From Hansfordia pulvinata (lineage: Eukaryota; Ascomycota; Sordariomycetes; Xylariales): a stretch of 64,000 nucleotides of DNA. Shown here piece after piece: positions 44,920 to 56,154 of this stretch; the stretch's first letter is position 1; every line of letters begins with the position of its first letter. Made by a program: the position numbers and the translations under genes. The stretch spans positions 992,001-1,056,000 of the forward strand of contig BJKQ01000015.1 of NCBI GenBank assembly GCA_006538405.1. Direction: 5' to 3'. The notes under the pieces are model-generated. The model did no database searches. It saw nothing but the letters and a program-made list of their open reading frames with translations, and was not told the DNA's origin.

Positions 44920-45975
44920 ATGTGGTCTATCTCTGCCATGCAAGGCTGCGCAGCCATCCTCGCCGCCTCCGGCATCGCGGCTGTCCAGGGAGGCCCCGCG
45001 GGCCACCACCACCAGCACGCGGCGCGAGAGCAGACCCAGAGCACCTTCGCGGGCAAGAAGGCCGGGGCGGCCGGCGACACGGCGCTGGAGTTCTGGAAAT
45101 CCCACCTGTAAGTCAGACAAAGCCCACGCACCGCCCCCGCCGCTCGGTTCTGGACACACGCCCGTTGCGTCATCCGGGCTCGTGCCCACTTTCTGCATTC
45201 TTCCCCGGACTTTCTTGCCGCGCCTATAGAACTTTCACATTCATCGCTGACCCGTCAACTTTGCAGGGGCTGGTACCACAACTGGACGCCGAGCCCGCCG
45301 GCGGTGGACGGCGTGACGCCGATCGCGATGCTCTGGGGCGGCGGGATCCACGGGGGCGAGGACGCGGAGCGGTACGCCGAGTTCAAGAACCTGACCTCGG
45401 GCGGCACGGACGCGTCCCGGCTGCCCTCGCCGTACGTGCTGGGCTTCAACGAACCCGACTGCGCGTACGGCCACGGGTCGGCGGGGCTGACGGTGCGCCA
45501 GGGCGCCGACGCCTGGGACGAGCTGCTGGCGCCGCTGCCGGGGTCGGTGACGCTGGTCAGCCCGGCGCTGTGCAAGCAGCTGGACGGCGAGTGGCTGGAC
45601 GAGTTCGCCGCGGGCGCCGCGGACCTGCAGCGGCACATGTGGGGGCTGATCGCGGTGCACGTGTTCAAGGCGACGGCGGACGAGGCGCGGCAGGTCGTCG
45701 AGTACTACAACGGCAAGCTGGGGTTCGACGTCGTCGTGACCGAGTTCGCCTGCGTGCACGACGGCAACGGTTTCGAGCCCTGCGGGCCGGAGGAGTCGAT
45801 CGACTTCATCCGCGAGGTCGTGCCCATGTTCCAGGCGCACCCCAACGTCGTCGGCTACGCGTACACGGACGCCCCCGGCAACGGGGACGATTGGAAGCCC
45901 ACCACCGGCACCGGCGACGCCAAGCAGCTCACGGCCGTGGGGCAGGCGTACCTTGACGCCATCAAGGGGTACTAG
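44920..45975 (+). CDS. Secreted glycoside hydrolase, GH128/Asl1-like (beta-1,3-glucanase)
   Basis: Probably an extracellular or wall-bound endo-beta-1,3-glucanase. Exons 44920-45107 and 45267-45975, 298 residues, the usual size. The N-terminus MWSISAMQGCAAILAASGIA is a signal peptide, followed by a short His/Gln-rich linker. The catalytic barrel starts at LGWYHNWTPSPP, across the intron. The general acid/base Glu is in VLGFNEPD and the nucleophile Glu is in VVVTEFAC, both in the expected positions for the family; YTDAPGNGDDW near the end is barrel strand 8. One N-glycosylation site is NLTS. S. pombe asl1 is the best-known relative and acts at the ascus and cell wall. The ATG at 44920 gives a good signal peptide; the in-frame M at residue 7 is an alternative. 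Confidence 0.9.
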
Positions 45976-47459
45976 ATCTGATGCCAGCGTAGGTAGTCAG
46001 TCGTGGCTACTCATGTCGCTGTGCCGACGGATATCTGCGAGGTTTATATTCGATTAGGGGCTTGAGGCCGGTTTCTTGTTATGTGCCTAATCAAAACGTG
46101 TTGCCTACCGTGGTAACTCCCGAATTCTTCACCTGTTCAACCCCTTTTCGATTTAAATGTGCGGATTCGCGGAATGACTTTGGGAGTCACCAGCTGCCAC
46201 CGAGTTCCACTTACCAAGGGAGGCCCTCTTGACTTGTCCGGAGCCCTGACTTTGGCTTTGATAGGCATGGACGGAGGGGCAACAAGCACAAGCTCCGAAG
46301 CCGCCTCCGACGACGGCCTCTGGCTCAGAACCCAGGGACAGTTCAACATCCCTGGCCCTTTGCCTTATCCTGCAAGGACTGTCTTCGATGGCATTTCATC
46401 TACGCCGTCCTGTGCCCCCGATGTTATGCAGGTTCCTAAGAAAATTCCATGCCGGAGAATTTGGTCACACAGCCACCTTCCTCAACCTATCTCCCCTCAG
46501 GGCTGGTGAATATGCTCTATGTCCCGTCGAGGCTGGTAAATAGCCAACTGCCACCGTGGTTCAGCAAGACGCATCACCAAGTTAAGGACCTTCGCCTTTG
46601 GACCAATGCTAACCACATAGACACTCGCAACCCGAGAAAAGAGGCTTGCCTGCCCCACCAGCTGTGGAATGCTCCCAGCACCCTCGAGTATACCCCGCCA
46701 GCGGTTGACGTCTGTGTCTCACAGAATGTCTCACCTCGACGCCCCCGCACCACTCACTCGGCTAGTTCCAAGGGCCGCTCCGTGGCTAAAGCACTCTGAC
46801 TGCTGGCGTCCAGGCAGCGGGCGGATTGTGCCCGCCGCCGGCCGCTATCGCCTCCGCTCGCCACTTAACACGGGGTCCCCCTCCCGCCTGGCTATATGTT
46901 GGCGACGCCTCCCACCGCGTTGGTTTCTCTCGATCCGGCAACTCTGGTGCAATGTGATTCACACAATCACCGAGACCTGTGTGCACCGAGAGCACGAGGC
47001 TGAGTCCATACTTGAGAGAGCGCAGAAGAGCCTGTGGCTGCTTGTCAACCCCCCTTTCCCCGGCCCTATAGCCCATGCCGCCACGGCGCGCCCTCGCCCG
47101 GCATCGCCAGCCTCGTGGTATCATGGCCCATAATACACGGCCATTATGACAAAGTCTGGCCCTTTGTTCTTCTTCATGATCCAATCCTGTTTCATACTAG
47201 TTTTCATCTAGTCTCTGAGGCTTCGAGCTTGAGCTATCCGGTTCGGAGCAGAGGACTGTCAGACCTTCTTTCTTGCTCTCGAGCTGCCCACCTACCGACT
47301 GACAAGACCTACCGAGAGATATCTATACTGCTCTTGACGAGGCATCTATCAAAGGAAAAGGAGAGGACTCATCAATCACCCCTGTTCCCCACTGCATCTG
47401 CAGCATCCTGCGCTGCACAATTACCAGCCAGCTAGCCGCCCACTCTCTTGGCCAGGCAG
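45976..47459. other. Intergenic, no gene seen
   Basis: 1.5 kb between the GH128 stop and the next gene. The frames at 46.14-47.18 kb are short and without recognisable features. The right end should hold the promoter of the four-TM gene. Confidence 0.5.
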
Positions 47460-49782
47460 ATGGCGAAAGGAGTCGAGAAGGACGACTCGTCGTCGACGGG
47501 CGGTCGGAGCGAGTCGCGGCTGCTGTACAGCTCGCTGGAGAAGCTGGACCAGGACCAAAAGCGGCGGCGCCGGCCGGCCATCGTGCTGGGCTCGCTGATC
47601 TGCCTGTTCCTGTCGGCGGGCGCGGCGCTGGCGCTGGCCACGATCCTCATGGTGAAGCCGGTCGAGGTGCCGGGCGCCTGCGTGGCCCGCGACATCATGC
47701 TCTTCGCCTCGGCGCTGTCCTTCCTCTACATTGGCCTGCACGTCCGCGGGGCGACCAAGGCCTCGTGCCTGCGCCCCTACACCGGCGCCACCCACCTGTG
47801 CGGCGACTACCTGCACGCCAGCGCGGTGCTCGTCGCCCGCGTCACCACCGTCGTGTGGTTCGCCACGCTCATCGCCGCCACCGTCATGATCTTCAGGTCG
47901 CTCGGCCTGCCGGGGTTCGCCGCCTCGGTGCCCTTTCTCGAGCTGGTCATCTGCGTGGGCGCCATGTAAGACTATGCCATGATTCCTCATCAACCCCTCA
48001 CCCTCCCCCCTTTCTGGATAGAGGCGCCACTTGCTCGCCGATTACGATATAGCATACTGACGAAGCCCCGAAAACAGCCCCCGTTCATCTTCATCCTCAT
48101 CACCATCGAGAAGCAGACCGTCCCCTTCGCCACGACGGGCCTGACGCGCGACGCCGCGCTCAACTGCCGCGTGAGCGCCTTCGCCGAGGACCTGGCGGCC
48201 GCGGACCTGAGCGTGTCGCGGCGGGCGTCGCTGATGCGGCAGAAGAACAACAGCGGCAGCTCGTCGTGCTCCAGCATCGACGACAAGCCGCTCGTGCTGC
48301 CGCTCGAGAGCAGCAGCAACAGCAGCCACCACGGCAGCGGCGGCGGCAGCAGCAGCGGCGGGCACACCACCAAGCAGCGCGGCGTGCCGCTGGCCACCAT
48401 CCCTGAGACGCCGGACAACGAGACGGAGCCGCGGCCCGACAGCAGCGGCAGCAGCCGGAGCCGGAGCAGCAGCAACAGCAGGAAGAGCGGCGGCGGCAAC
48501 AACAACAGCAGCAACAACAGCATCATGATCACCCCGCTGCCGTCCGTGGCGCTTCCCGGCCCCATCTACGTGCCCGAGGGCTGGCGGTGCGAGTGGAACC
48601 AGGTCGCGGACCAGGTAGGCGTGTCGCGGATCGCCGAGGACCCGGCGGCGGCGTCGTCGTCGTCGTCGCGCTCGTCCACGCTGTCGACCCCCTCGCTGGC
48701 CTCGTCCACCACGGCGCCCTCCTCCAGCAACTACTCGCAGCAGCCGCCGTCGACCATGGCCGCCAACTACGGCAACAACTACAACAGCAGCAGCAGCAAC
48801 ACCAGACGGAGAGCCCGCGAGGAGGGCCGCACGCTGGCCCACCAGCAGCAACAGGGCGCCCCGGGGATCGTCCGCCGCGCCTCGACGGTCAAGTACGCGA
48901 CGCGGCCCAGCACGGCCCCTATCGAGGAACAGCCGCAGCAGCAGCCGCCGCCGCAGCAGCAGCAGCAAGCCGCGGCGACGACATCGAGGAGAACGACCAG
49001 CCCCCAGCGGGCGGCCGCGGTGGCGACCATGAAGACGCCGGCGCCCACGTACCAGCAGCAGCAGCAGCAGCACCAGCAGGTGCTGTACTCGCCGGCGACG
49101 ATGGTGGAGACGGTATTCGAAGGTGAACCCGCGCCCCCCGCTACCACTACCACAGCCACTACCCGACCACCAGCACCAGACCCTCATCCTCCTCCACCAC
49201 CACCACCACCACCACCACGTCCTCCAGTACATCCTCCACCGCGTCCCCCGCTTCTGCCCCCGCTGCCGCGTCCCGACCAACAACGTCGTCGTCGTCGTCG
49301 TCGAGCAACAGCGACAGCAGCGGGGGAAGCAGCAAGACCAGGCCGTTCGTAGTGCTGAGACGCATCCCGCAGCAGACACCACCGCAACACCAGCAGCAGC
49401 CCCCAGAGTGCCAGAGAGAAGCCGCGGCGGCGCCCCTGTCCCGGCCCCGCCTGCACCGGCGCGACGCGGCAGCGTCTACTACCACCGCAGCCGCAGCCGC
49501 AGCAACAGCCACAACAGCGGAAGCGGGAGCAGCGGCTCCGAGAGACCGCCCGAGGGAGGCCGCGCGTATACCGGTGAGGGCGAGAAGAAGGCTACGACGA
49601 CGACGCGGGGACGGGCGGCGGCGGCAGGGAGAGGGAGAGGAGGAAGAGGCTCGCCGACGACTTCGGCGGCGGCCGCGGCGGCGATGAGGGAGCAGAGGGA
49701 GCGGCGGCAGAGGCGGGCGTCGACGGCGACCAAGGCTGGGATGAGGGTGCCAGGGGCGTATGTCGAGGACTGCCCTGAGTGA
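47460..49782 (+). CDS. Four-TM membrane protein with long low-complexity tail (two apparent frameshifts)
   Basis: I do not recognise the family. Exons 47460-47965 and 48053-49782, 745 residues with two missing bases counted. Four helices lie in the first 170 residues: AIVLGSLICLFLSAGAALAL, DIMLFASALSFLYIGLHVRG, LVARVTTVVWFATLIAATVM and FAASVPFLELVICVGA. The exon 2 start LTKPRKQPPFIFILITI continues the membrane part. Then comes a cytosolic tail of over 500 residues rich in Ser, Asn, Gln, Thr and Arg, with a small ordered island (GPIYVPEGWRCEWNQVADQ). The frame appears to slip at the C6 run 49134-49139 and at the C5 run 49400-49404; counting one missing base in each gives a steady Thr/Ser-rich then Arg/Ser-rich frame ending at 49782. 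Because the tail is simple sequence, the exact frame there is less certain than elsewhere; further introns are possible. Confidence 0.6.
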
Positions 49783-50285
49783 GACAGGACTTGTCTTTCT
49801 TGATCTTTTTTTTTCGCACCTGCCGATCAGTGGTTCATTCATGCTCGCGTTTTTGTTCTACGTTCGTTGGCGGCGGTATGGTTGATGATATCTGCGGATA
49901 AGAGGGGGGGAACTGGTGGGCAGTGATGTGATGCTGTTTGTAACAAACTTGATAACCTACTACTACCTTTCGAATGCTATTTAATCTTAATACAGTCGCC
50001 CTTGCTACCTTTATTTCCTTTTTGGGTATCTTGAATGTAGCCATAGCCCCTTTCCACCGAGTACTCGGTCCGTGATATCTCGCTTGTTGAATAGACGCAT
50101 TTTCCTTTATCGATGCTACCTACCTATTCCTTGGAAAATGCACCACTTTCGCGCTCTAAATCATCATTTCTTACTAGTTTCCACGAATGCAGAAACAGTA
50201 GAGACACTGAGCGCCCCGCTCAGCAATAGGTCGTAAGCGACCGTCCCCTTCCAAACGGCGTCCCCGTGTCGCGCACACCTCGAAA
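49783..50285. terminator. Convergent 3' flanks
   Basis: Half a kilobase between the stop of the four-TM gene (+) and the stop of the small secreted protein gene (-). A T-rich run lies at 49806-49813. No gene is seen. Confidence 0.4.
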
Positions 50286-51066
50286 TCACCGACGGCCAGG
50301 TAACGACAAGTCGTCCATCGACCCGGGCATGATGACGCCCAGGCCGCTGGGGAGCGGCTTGGCCCAGACGGCCTTGACGTCCTGGTGGACGTGCTCGGCG
50401 ATGGCCTGGTTGCAGATGTAGTGGAAGTAGCCGGGCATGCCCGTCGACACGAACATCATGAAGCTGGCCATGTCGCGCATGATCTGGGCCTCGGGGACGC
50501 CCAGCTCGCTCAGCCCGTTGTTGAGCGAGTCGCAGGCCCGCGGCACGTCGTCCTGCGCCTTGAGGATCGTCAGGCTCTCGTCGACCAGCTTCTGCGCCCC
50601 GGCCGTGAGCACGTTGTAGATGTCCACGCTCGACTGCGAGATGTCGTTCTCGCCCTCGCCGATGCGGTAGCCGGCCAGGGGTCTGCGGGGTCGTGTCAGT
50701 CAGCGGCGCGGCCTTGTACATACAACGTAAAGGAGCACTCCTCCGGGGGTCTGTCTCTTACCCTATGAGGAGCTGGGGCTCGGGCTTGGATTCGGGGAGG
50801 GGCTGGGGCTCGTTCGGGTCGAGCTCGGACTCGGGGAGCGGCTGTGGGTCGTTCCAGTCGAGTTCGGGGTCGTTCGAGTCGAGCTCGTATCCGGGGAGGG
50901 GCTGAGGGGTTCCCGGATCCCCGGCCGTTGGGTATCCTGAAGCCGAAGCTCCGGAGGACGAGGCTGCTGGCGCCGCAGCTGCTGGTGTTGGGTAAGTTTG
51001 CCCCGGGGCTCCTGGCGCGGCCCTGACGGACCCGACGAGGACGGCTAGGACGCTGGAGGCCTTCAT
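50286..51066 (-). CDS. Small secreted protein with acidic Pro-rich repeats
   Basis: Unknown function. Exons 51066-50762 and 50682-50286, 233 residues; donor GTAAGA, acceptor CCGCAG, phases close. MKASSVLAVLVGSVRAAPG is a signal peptide. After an Ala/Ser/Pro linker comes a repeat zone, PQPLPESELDPNEPQPLPES and variants such as ELDWNDPQPLPES, three to four imperfect copies of about ten residues. The C-terminal 130 residues look globular and helical (SSVDIYNVLTAGAQKLVDES, MRDMASFMMFVSTGMPGYFH) with two or three Cys (RACDSL, YICNQAI). The protein is secreted or wall-attached by inference. A secreted effector-like role is possible, but no known effector motif is seen. The C-terminal end after DDLSLPGRR rests on the open frame only; another intron could extend it. 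Confidence 0.62.
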
Positions 51067-52204
51067 TCTGTATTATTGTCCCACTGAGATGTCTGATTGC
51101 AATGGGATATCTGAGCGGATTGTTCGTGCACTGACACGAGTTGCAGAGTTTGGTTTGTAAAATCCATGGGGTAGATCGCCGTTAAGTACGGCGGTCTGTC
51201 AGGCCGATGCCTGGATTCAGCCTCGAACAAAGAGGCAAAGGCCGTTCTGGCGGATGCGGAACCATGCCTCGGCGGGGAGGTCAGCTCGTCAGCCCCGGCC
51301 GGACATTTATCATCTGGATACCCTTGAGTCTGGAGCTAAGGTAAGCGTTGATGAGGGGTGGCGATCAGGAGTCTGAGTCGACACCTGACTTGGCGGGCAG
51401 CCGCCCTGTGCGAGGCACCGACGGGGACGCAGAGCATTCGGAAGGCGGCGCCACTGCTGGCGAAGGAATCTTTCCATGGCATTGCCCGGAAAGGATGAGT
51501 GAGAATCTCCAGGCACGAGCAAAACAGCTCCACCCGGAGTGGGCGAAACGGGCAATCCCAGCGGACATCCATGTGCCGACGTCTTGGCAGCTAATCGAAC
51601 TTCTGAACACTTCGATTGTGACAGGGGTCTGGCAGTTGAGCCCAGGTCCAGATAGATCCATCCTGCCCATGACAGCAGTGAGGCCATTTGTTGGTCAATG
51701 TTTGCTGGCCCCTGCAAAAGCATCGTGCTGTGGCCTGATTGTCACAAACGCCAACTCGAGCAGAGTTGTTACAACAACGCAATCGAGGCCCAAATGACTG
51801 CTGGCAATCGCATGTGGTCGAGGATAGACTCGGATTGGGAAAATCGACATGACAATCACGTATATATCCATGCATTCATTGTAGTTGCATTGTAGTTTGT
51901 GGCTTCGTCGTTGGTTCCTTCACTCTGGGATGTCTGTTTTGTCACACGAGACCTGCAGCATCACGAAGCACTTCAGTGCAAGCAATGGGGGAGAAGACGG
52001 ACAAACAGAGCCTTTCGGTGCTCAAACAAGCCGACTCGAGACAAACTGACTTGTCAAGGGCACAGGTCTTCGGTTCTACTATCCTTTAGAAAAGCATAAA
52101 AAGGGCTTTGCACGGCCCACGATATTGATGCCTTGCTCAGAGTCCTGCATACTGCTCAGCTTGCCCCGAACATATTGTCACCGCGACCCGACACAAACAG
52201 CGAC
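51067..52204. other. Divergent intergenic region
   Basis: 1.1 kb between the small secreted protein gene (-) and the APH-like repeat gene (+). Frames at 51.31-51.88 kb lack domain features. Both promoters should lie here. Confidence 0.5.
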
Positions 52205-53548
52205 ATGGACCCAGTCGAGCAATACCCCAATAATCCGGGCAACCTTGTGTTGCGCAGCCAAGCGCCGCTGCACTCGAACACCCCTAATCATGCCCCCATG
52301 GGGAGCCGGGCTTCTCGACTCGGCCTGACCACTATAAACAATGACTCGTGGCTGCTCAACGACCGCATGGTGCTGAAGCGCCTCTCTGACCCTCGCTGGT
52401 CCAGGAAAACACCCAGAATGATCGATGCTTGGCTCGCGAGCGACGGGGACGACTACGGCCTCCTATACGCCCGCAATCCTCTGCCCTCCTCCCGGCCGTG
52501 GCGGCCGGGCGACGACCCGATCCTGATCCACATCTCGACGGAGAGGAGCAACAGCATCGGCAGGGCCTCCAACGTCGAGAGAGACATCAGCGAGCTCGGC
52601 TCCATACGCATCTTCGCCATCGGGGACGCCCACATCAAGATACACCACACCGCCTACTGCAGCGCGACCAGGGAGCATCGCGCCATTAAGGAGGTGAGGC
52701 GGCTCTTGCCCGAGGACGACCGCGCCTTCGCCGTACCCGAGGTGCTATACGGAGGCAGCTACGACAGCTGCTACATTCTCATTACCGAACCGCCGCCGGG
52801 CGAGCCGGCCGAGAAAATATGGGGGAGCCTCGACCCGCGCTGGAAGGAGATGTACGCCGACCTCGTCGCCGAGGCCTACATGCTGCTCGCCGAGAAGACC
52901 AGCGCGTACATTGGCGCCGGCCTGGACGACGGCGCGAGCGAGGACGACGACGTGAGAGGGGACGACGACGTAAGAGGGGACGACGACACGAGCGAGGATG
53001 ACGACACGAGCGAGGATGACGACATGAGCCAGGACGACGACGCGAGCGAGGACGACGACGTGAGAGGGGACGACATGAGCGAGGACGACGACGTGAGAGG
53101 GGACGACGACATGAGCGAGGTCGATGACGTGAGCGAGGTCGACGAGGTGAGCGAGGGCGACGACGTGAGCGAGGTCGAGGGTCGTCGCCGGGGGGTCCAG
53201 AACCTTCCCCGCCAGGACCTTCCCCGGGCTGGGGACGCGATGGACGTTGGCGAGATATGCACATTTCCGGGCGACAACATGGGCGGGCCCTTTTGCCTCT
53301 TCCACGGGCCACTTCGTCTCGCCAACGTCTACATCGACAGCGACTCGGAGACCATCGGGCTTTCTGACTGGCGGCGGGCCCAGTACCTGCCCCACGAGTT
53401 GATCCCGGAAGCCGTTGCCACGGGGCTGAAATCGGATGACAATTCAGAGCCGCTCGGCAGTTTGGAGGTGTTGGAGGTGGAGTTTCTCAACATGGTGCGA
53501 ACGGCGATGACTACGCGGGGCTGGGGTGTTGGAAAGGGGAGGAAGTGA
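52205..53548 (+). CDS. Kinase-fold (APH-like) protein interrupted by an acidic tandem-repeat insert
   Basis: Single exon, 447 residues from the ATG at 52205 (MDPVEQYPNNPGN). Residues about 120-235 look like the N-lobe of an aminoglycoside-phosphotransferase/choline-kinase fold: AHIKIHHTAYCSATREHRAI with a Lys and a Glu, then VPEVLYGGSYDSCYILITEP, the hinge-like segment. The C-lobe reads CLFHGPLRLANVYIDSD and IGLSDWRRAQYLPHE, aligning with the APH pattern HGDLxxxNxLxD and the IDW Mg-binding motif; the catalytic Asp of HGD is replaced by Pro (HGP), so activity is doubtful. Between the lobes, residues about 242-325 are a run of DDD, SEDDD, VRGDDD and SEVDD units from a minisatellite. This is unusual for the family. 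A pseudokinase or scaffold role is possible. The kinase-fold call rests on motif reading only. Confidence 0.62.
   Translation: MDPVEQYPNNPGNLVLRSQAPLHSNTPNHAPMGSRASRLGLTTINNDSWLLNDRMVLKRLSDPRWSRKTPRMIDAWLASDGDDYGLLYARNPLPSSRPWRPGDDPILIHISTERSNSIGRASNVERDISELGSIRIFAIGDAHIKIHHTAYCSATREHRAIKEVRRLLPEDDRAFAVPEVLYGGSYDSCYILITEPPPGEPAEKIWGSLDPRWKEMYADLVAEAYMLLAEKTSAYIGAGLDDGASEDDDVRGDDDVRGDDDTSEDDDTSEDDDMSQDDDASEDDDVRGDDMSEDDDVRGDDDMSEVDDVSEVDEVSEGDDVSEVEGRRRGVQNLPRQDLPRAGDAMDVGEICTFPGDNMGGPFCLFHGPLRLANVYIDSDSETIGLSDWRRAQYLPHELIPEAVATGLKSDDNSEPLGSLEVLEVEFLNMVRTAMTTRGWGVGKGRK
52930..53180 (+). repeat. In-frame minisatellite coding Asp-rich repeats
   Basis: About 250 bp of imperfect 12-18 bp units of the form GACGACGAC plus GTGAGAGGG or ACGAGCGAG. 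All length changes are multiples of three, so the frame holds. It codes the acidic insert of the APH-like protein. Confidence 0.8.
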
Positions 53549-56154
53549 CTGGCCTCGAACGGGACGGGAGGGGATGTCACTGTTGACGAAGAGGCGGCGC
53601 AGAGGGTTCAAGGCGGAGACATGCAGGAAACGAAGGGAGGCCTGTCCAATGTTCTCGGCGAACCGTCGGCTCTTTTGTGTTTTATCGTCGAAATCATTGT
53701 TTGTGTATTTTGTGAGGGTAGCGGCCCTTTGCGCGAGAAGATAGACCGTAGACGTGCGATAGCGACGGCGTGATGGTGACATCCATTGGAGCTGTACTTC
53801 GACGATCGTCGCGTTTTGGAAGACTCGCTCATTGACTTTGAAGGAGCCGGCTCGTTGCTGGGACCATGCGATGTAAGGGCAGCTCGTTTTGCCAGTTTCC
53901 AAGTAGATCAATACGGCGGAGAGTGGGCTTAGCCAGCACGTGGAGGGGTGATGGGGATGAAGCATGGCTGTGAGGCTGTGATGGCGAAGAGTCGTTCAAA
54001 GATAAAAAATGATACCATTTGGTACGCTATGGGAAAGATGATGTAGAATAGACGGACTATTTGTCTAGGTCTATGAGGCTCTCCAGCACTCTCTGGGAGA
54101 GGCACGAGTCCTTGGCTATCATCTTGTTGACTGGGAGAAGCTCTCGTCTCTGCTTTCCGTGTTGACTGCCCGCTCGAATCAGGAAATGCGACCGGTAGAT
54201 TTTGACCAGTGTAATCCCGGTCATGTGAACTTAGCTAACCCAATACCTCTACTACCTACACTTATTTTACACGCCTCGCAGAAGTACTGTAGCCAGGGCC
54301 TAGCCGTAGTTATTCCAAGAAATATACGACCTACCCAGCACCTAGATCTGCGGTCCAACGTCAAAGATGCCAGGACCTGCGTTACAGGGTGTATATGTCA
54401 GAGGCTCACGACCGTATGCTACGTGCCCCAGCCTATGTCCCGCGTACCCCGCAGGTGTCGTTGCTGTGATGTTCATTCGTGTGATACGCTGCCCGTGTTG
54501 CTTGGCGTCATGGGCAGCGCGACTCGCCGTACTGATCTTGAGATCTTAGGTACCCTTGAAAGTATGTAAGCGGACATGCTTGCGGGCCCTTTGACGAGAA
54601 AGGCCAGCTACTTACCTCAGGTACCTATCACTCCCATGTGTATGCCGTTACATGCATGCACATGTATGGCGCTTCAGGCCAGAGCGGCTCGGCCCTTCTA
54701 ATGCTCTTTCGATATTCATCTATCCGGAGCTCTTGTCAATGTGACGCCTTTTCTACTGAAGCGTCTTAAGTTGTCCATGCTCCCTTTCCCATTTTGAAAT
54801 CGTTACCAAGTTGCTAGTTAGCCCCGAAAGAAAGACAAAGTAGACACTCTCCAGACTAGGCAGAATGCGTTTACACCAGCTTAGAGTCCCGAGAGCTAGA
54901 TAGCGGCCGGGTTGCACGACAGCTACCTTCTGCAGTTCAGGTGGCTAGGTACTAAGGGCACGAGGACTCGATAGAATCGTGAGCACGTGCTAACGGCTGC
55001 CGCATGGGATATCCTTCGTTTGAGTGTGGGTGAATCGGCGCCTGCCAGTTCCATCGACCTTTCGATAAAATGAGGAGGAGGGGCAATGCCGAGACTTTAT
55101 CGTGTGTCCGAGCGTGTGCTGGTGCATATGAGAGCAACCGGTCCCTGGCCACCGCTGGATTCTGAGTCGCTGGGCCATTGGCATGTGTCACTCCTACGAC
55201 GAGTCTCATAGACAGGGGCTGGTTGTTTACTCTCCCATCTACCAGTGCTCAGCCCAAAGGGCTCCACGCAATCTTTCGTTTCGGGCTTTCATCTCTGCCA
55301 TAATTGCACTGGCTGCTGCCTCGCGGTCGATGGTGATCAGCTAAAACACCCAGCCTATCCATTCCAGCCAGCACACCACAAGTCGAGATAACGTCGAGAG
55401 GAGTCCCCACTGTACCGTCATGTCTCGGCTCAGCACACGCCAGGTAGGGCGATATGCACGATTGTTTACTCTGGAAGTCCCGAGCGGCGAGGTCGACATC
55501 TATCCCTGCCGCCCTCTCCCGCCTGGAGATAAGCGCAATGTCTCGCATCGCTGGCAGCGGCACGTGTGCTGCGGGGTTGTGCCGCGCGGCTTTGCTTTCT
55601 GGTCTACCTACTGTGCCTAACTGACTGACTTTCACGTTAGGTCGTCGACTGGCATCCCGCATCCCGTGAAGATGTCGCGGCCCCTGCGTCGGCGCGAGTC
55701 TGACAACTCACAGTGGTCCTGGCGCCTGCAGAGGTGCGGCCCGAGCGCGCCCAACTGCCGGGCGGGAAGCATGGATGAGCCGGCCTCCGCAACACCATCA
55801 CACAGAGCGATCGCGTCGACAGCGCACCGCGCGTTGCAGGGCTGCTGGGCCGAGGGCGTGCGCGCGCGCGCGCGCGCAGGACCCAGAGTTCCGAGATTCC
55901 ACACCGTGGCAGGTCTCAGACCACAATGCCTCCATGGCGCTGATCTCGCGACAGCCGCCGCCCCGGCCCCCTTATCTTGTCTCTGATGCGCCTTCGTCGA
56001 GAAGGACGATGGGGAAATTCGGCCTCCAAGAAGTGGACGTTTCCAGAACCTTGGCAAGCTCGCATTCTCGTCAAACTTCCTTCTGCAAGATTCATCAGTC
56101 GCTTGTATCAATGATAGCCGTCATAGCCATTACACAGCAACAACAAGGCGCGCA
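53549..56154. other. Intergenic 2.6 kb
   Basis: No convincing gene. A (CG)n tract lies at 55859-55877 in the upstream region of the antiporter. Short frames at 54.16-54.57 kb and a 159-codon minus-strand frame at 55632-56111 lack recognisable features. Confidence 0.5.
55859..55877. repeat. (CG)n tract upstream of the antiporter gene
   Basis: A run of alternating C and G about 280 bp before the antiporter start. Such tracts can adopt Z-form DNA; a regulatory role is only a possibility. Confidence 0.7.

Noticed and set aside
48042..49382. 446-codon antisense frame rich in Arg and Val
   Set aside because: It is the reverse of triplet repeats in the four-TM protein tail.
55632..56111. 159-codon minus-strand frame upstream of the antiporter
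   Set aside because: It crosses the (CG)n tract, has no domain or signal, and lies where the antiporter promoter is expected.
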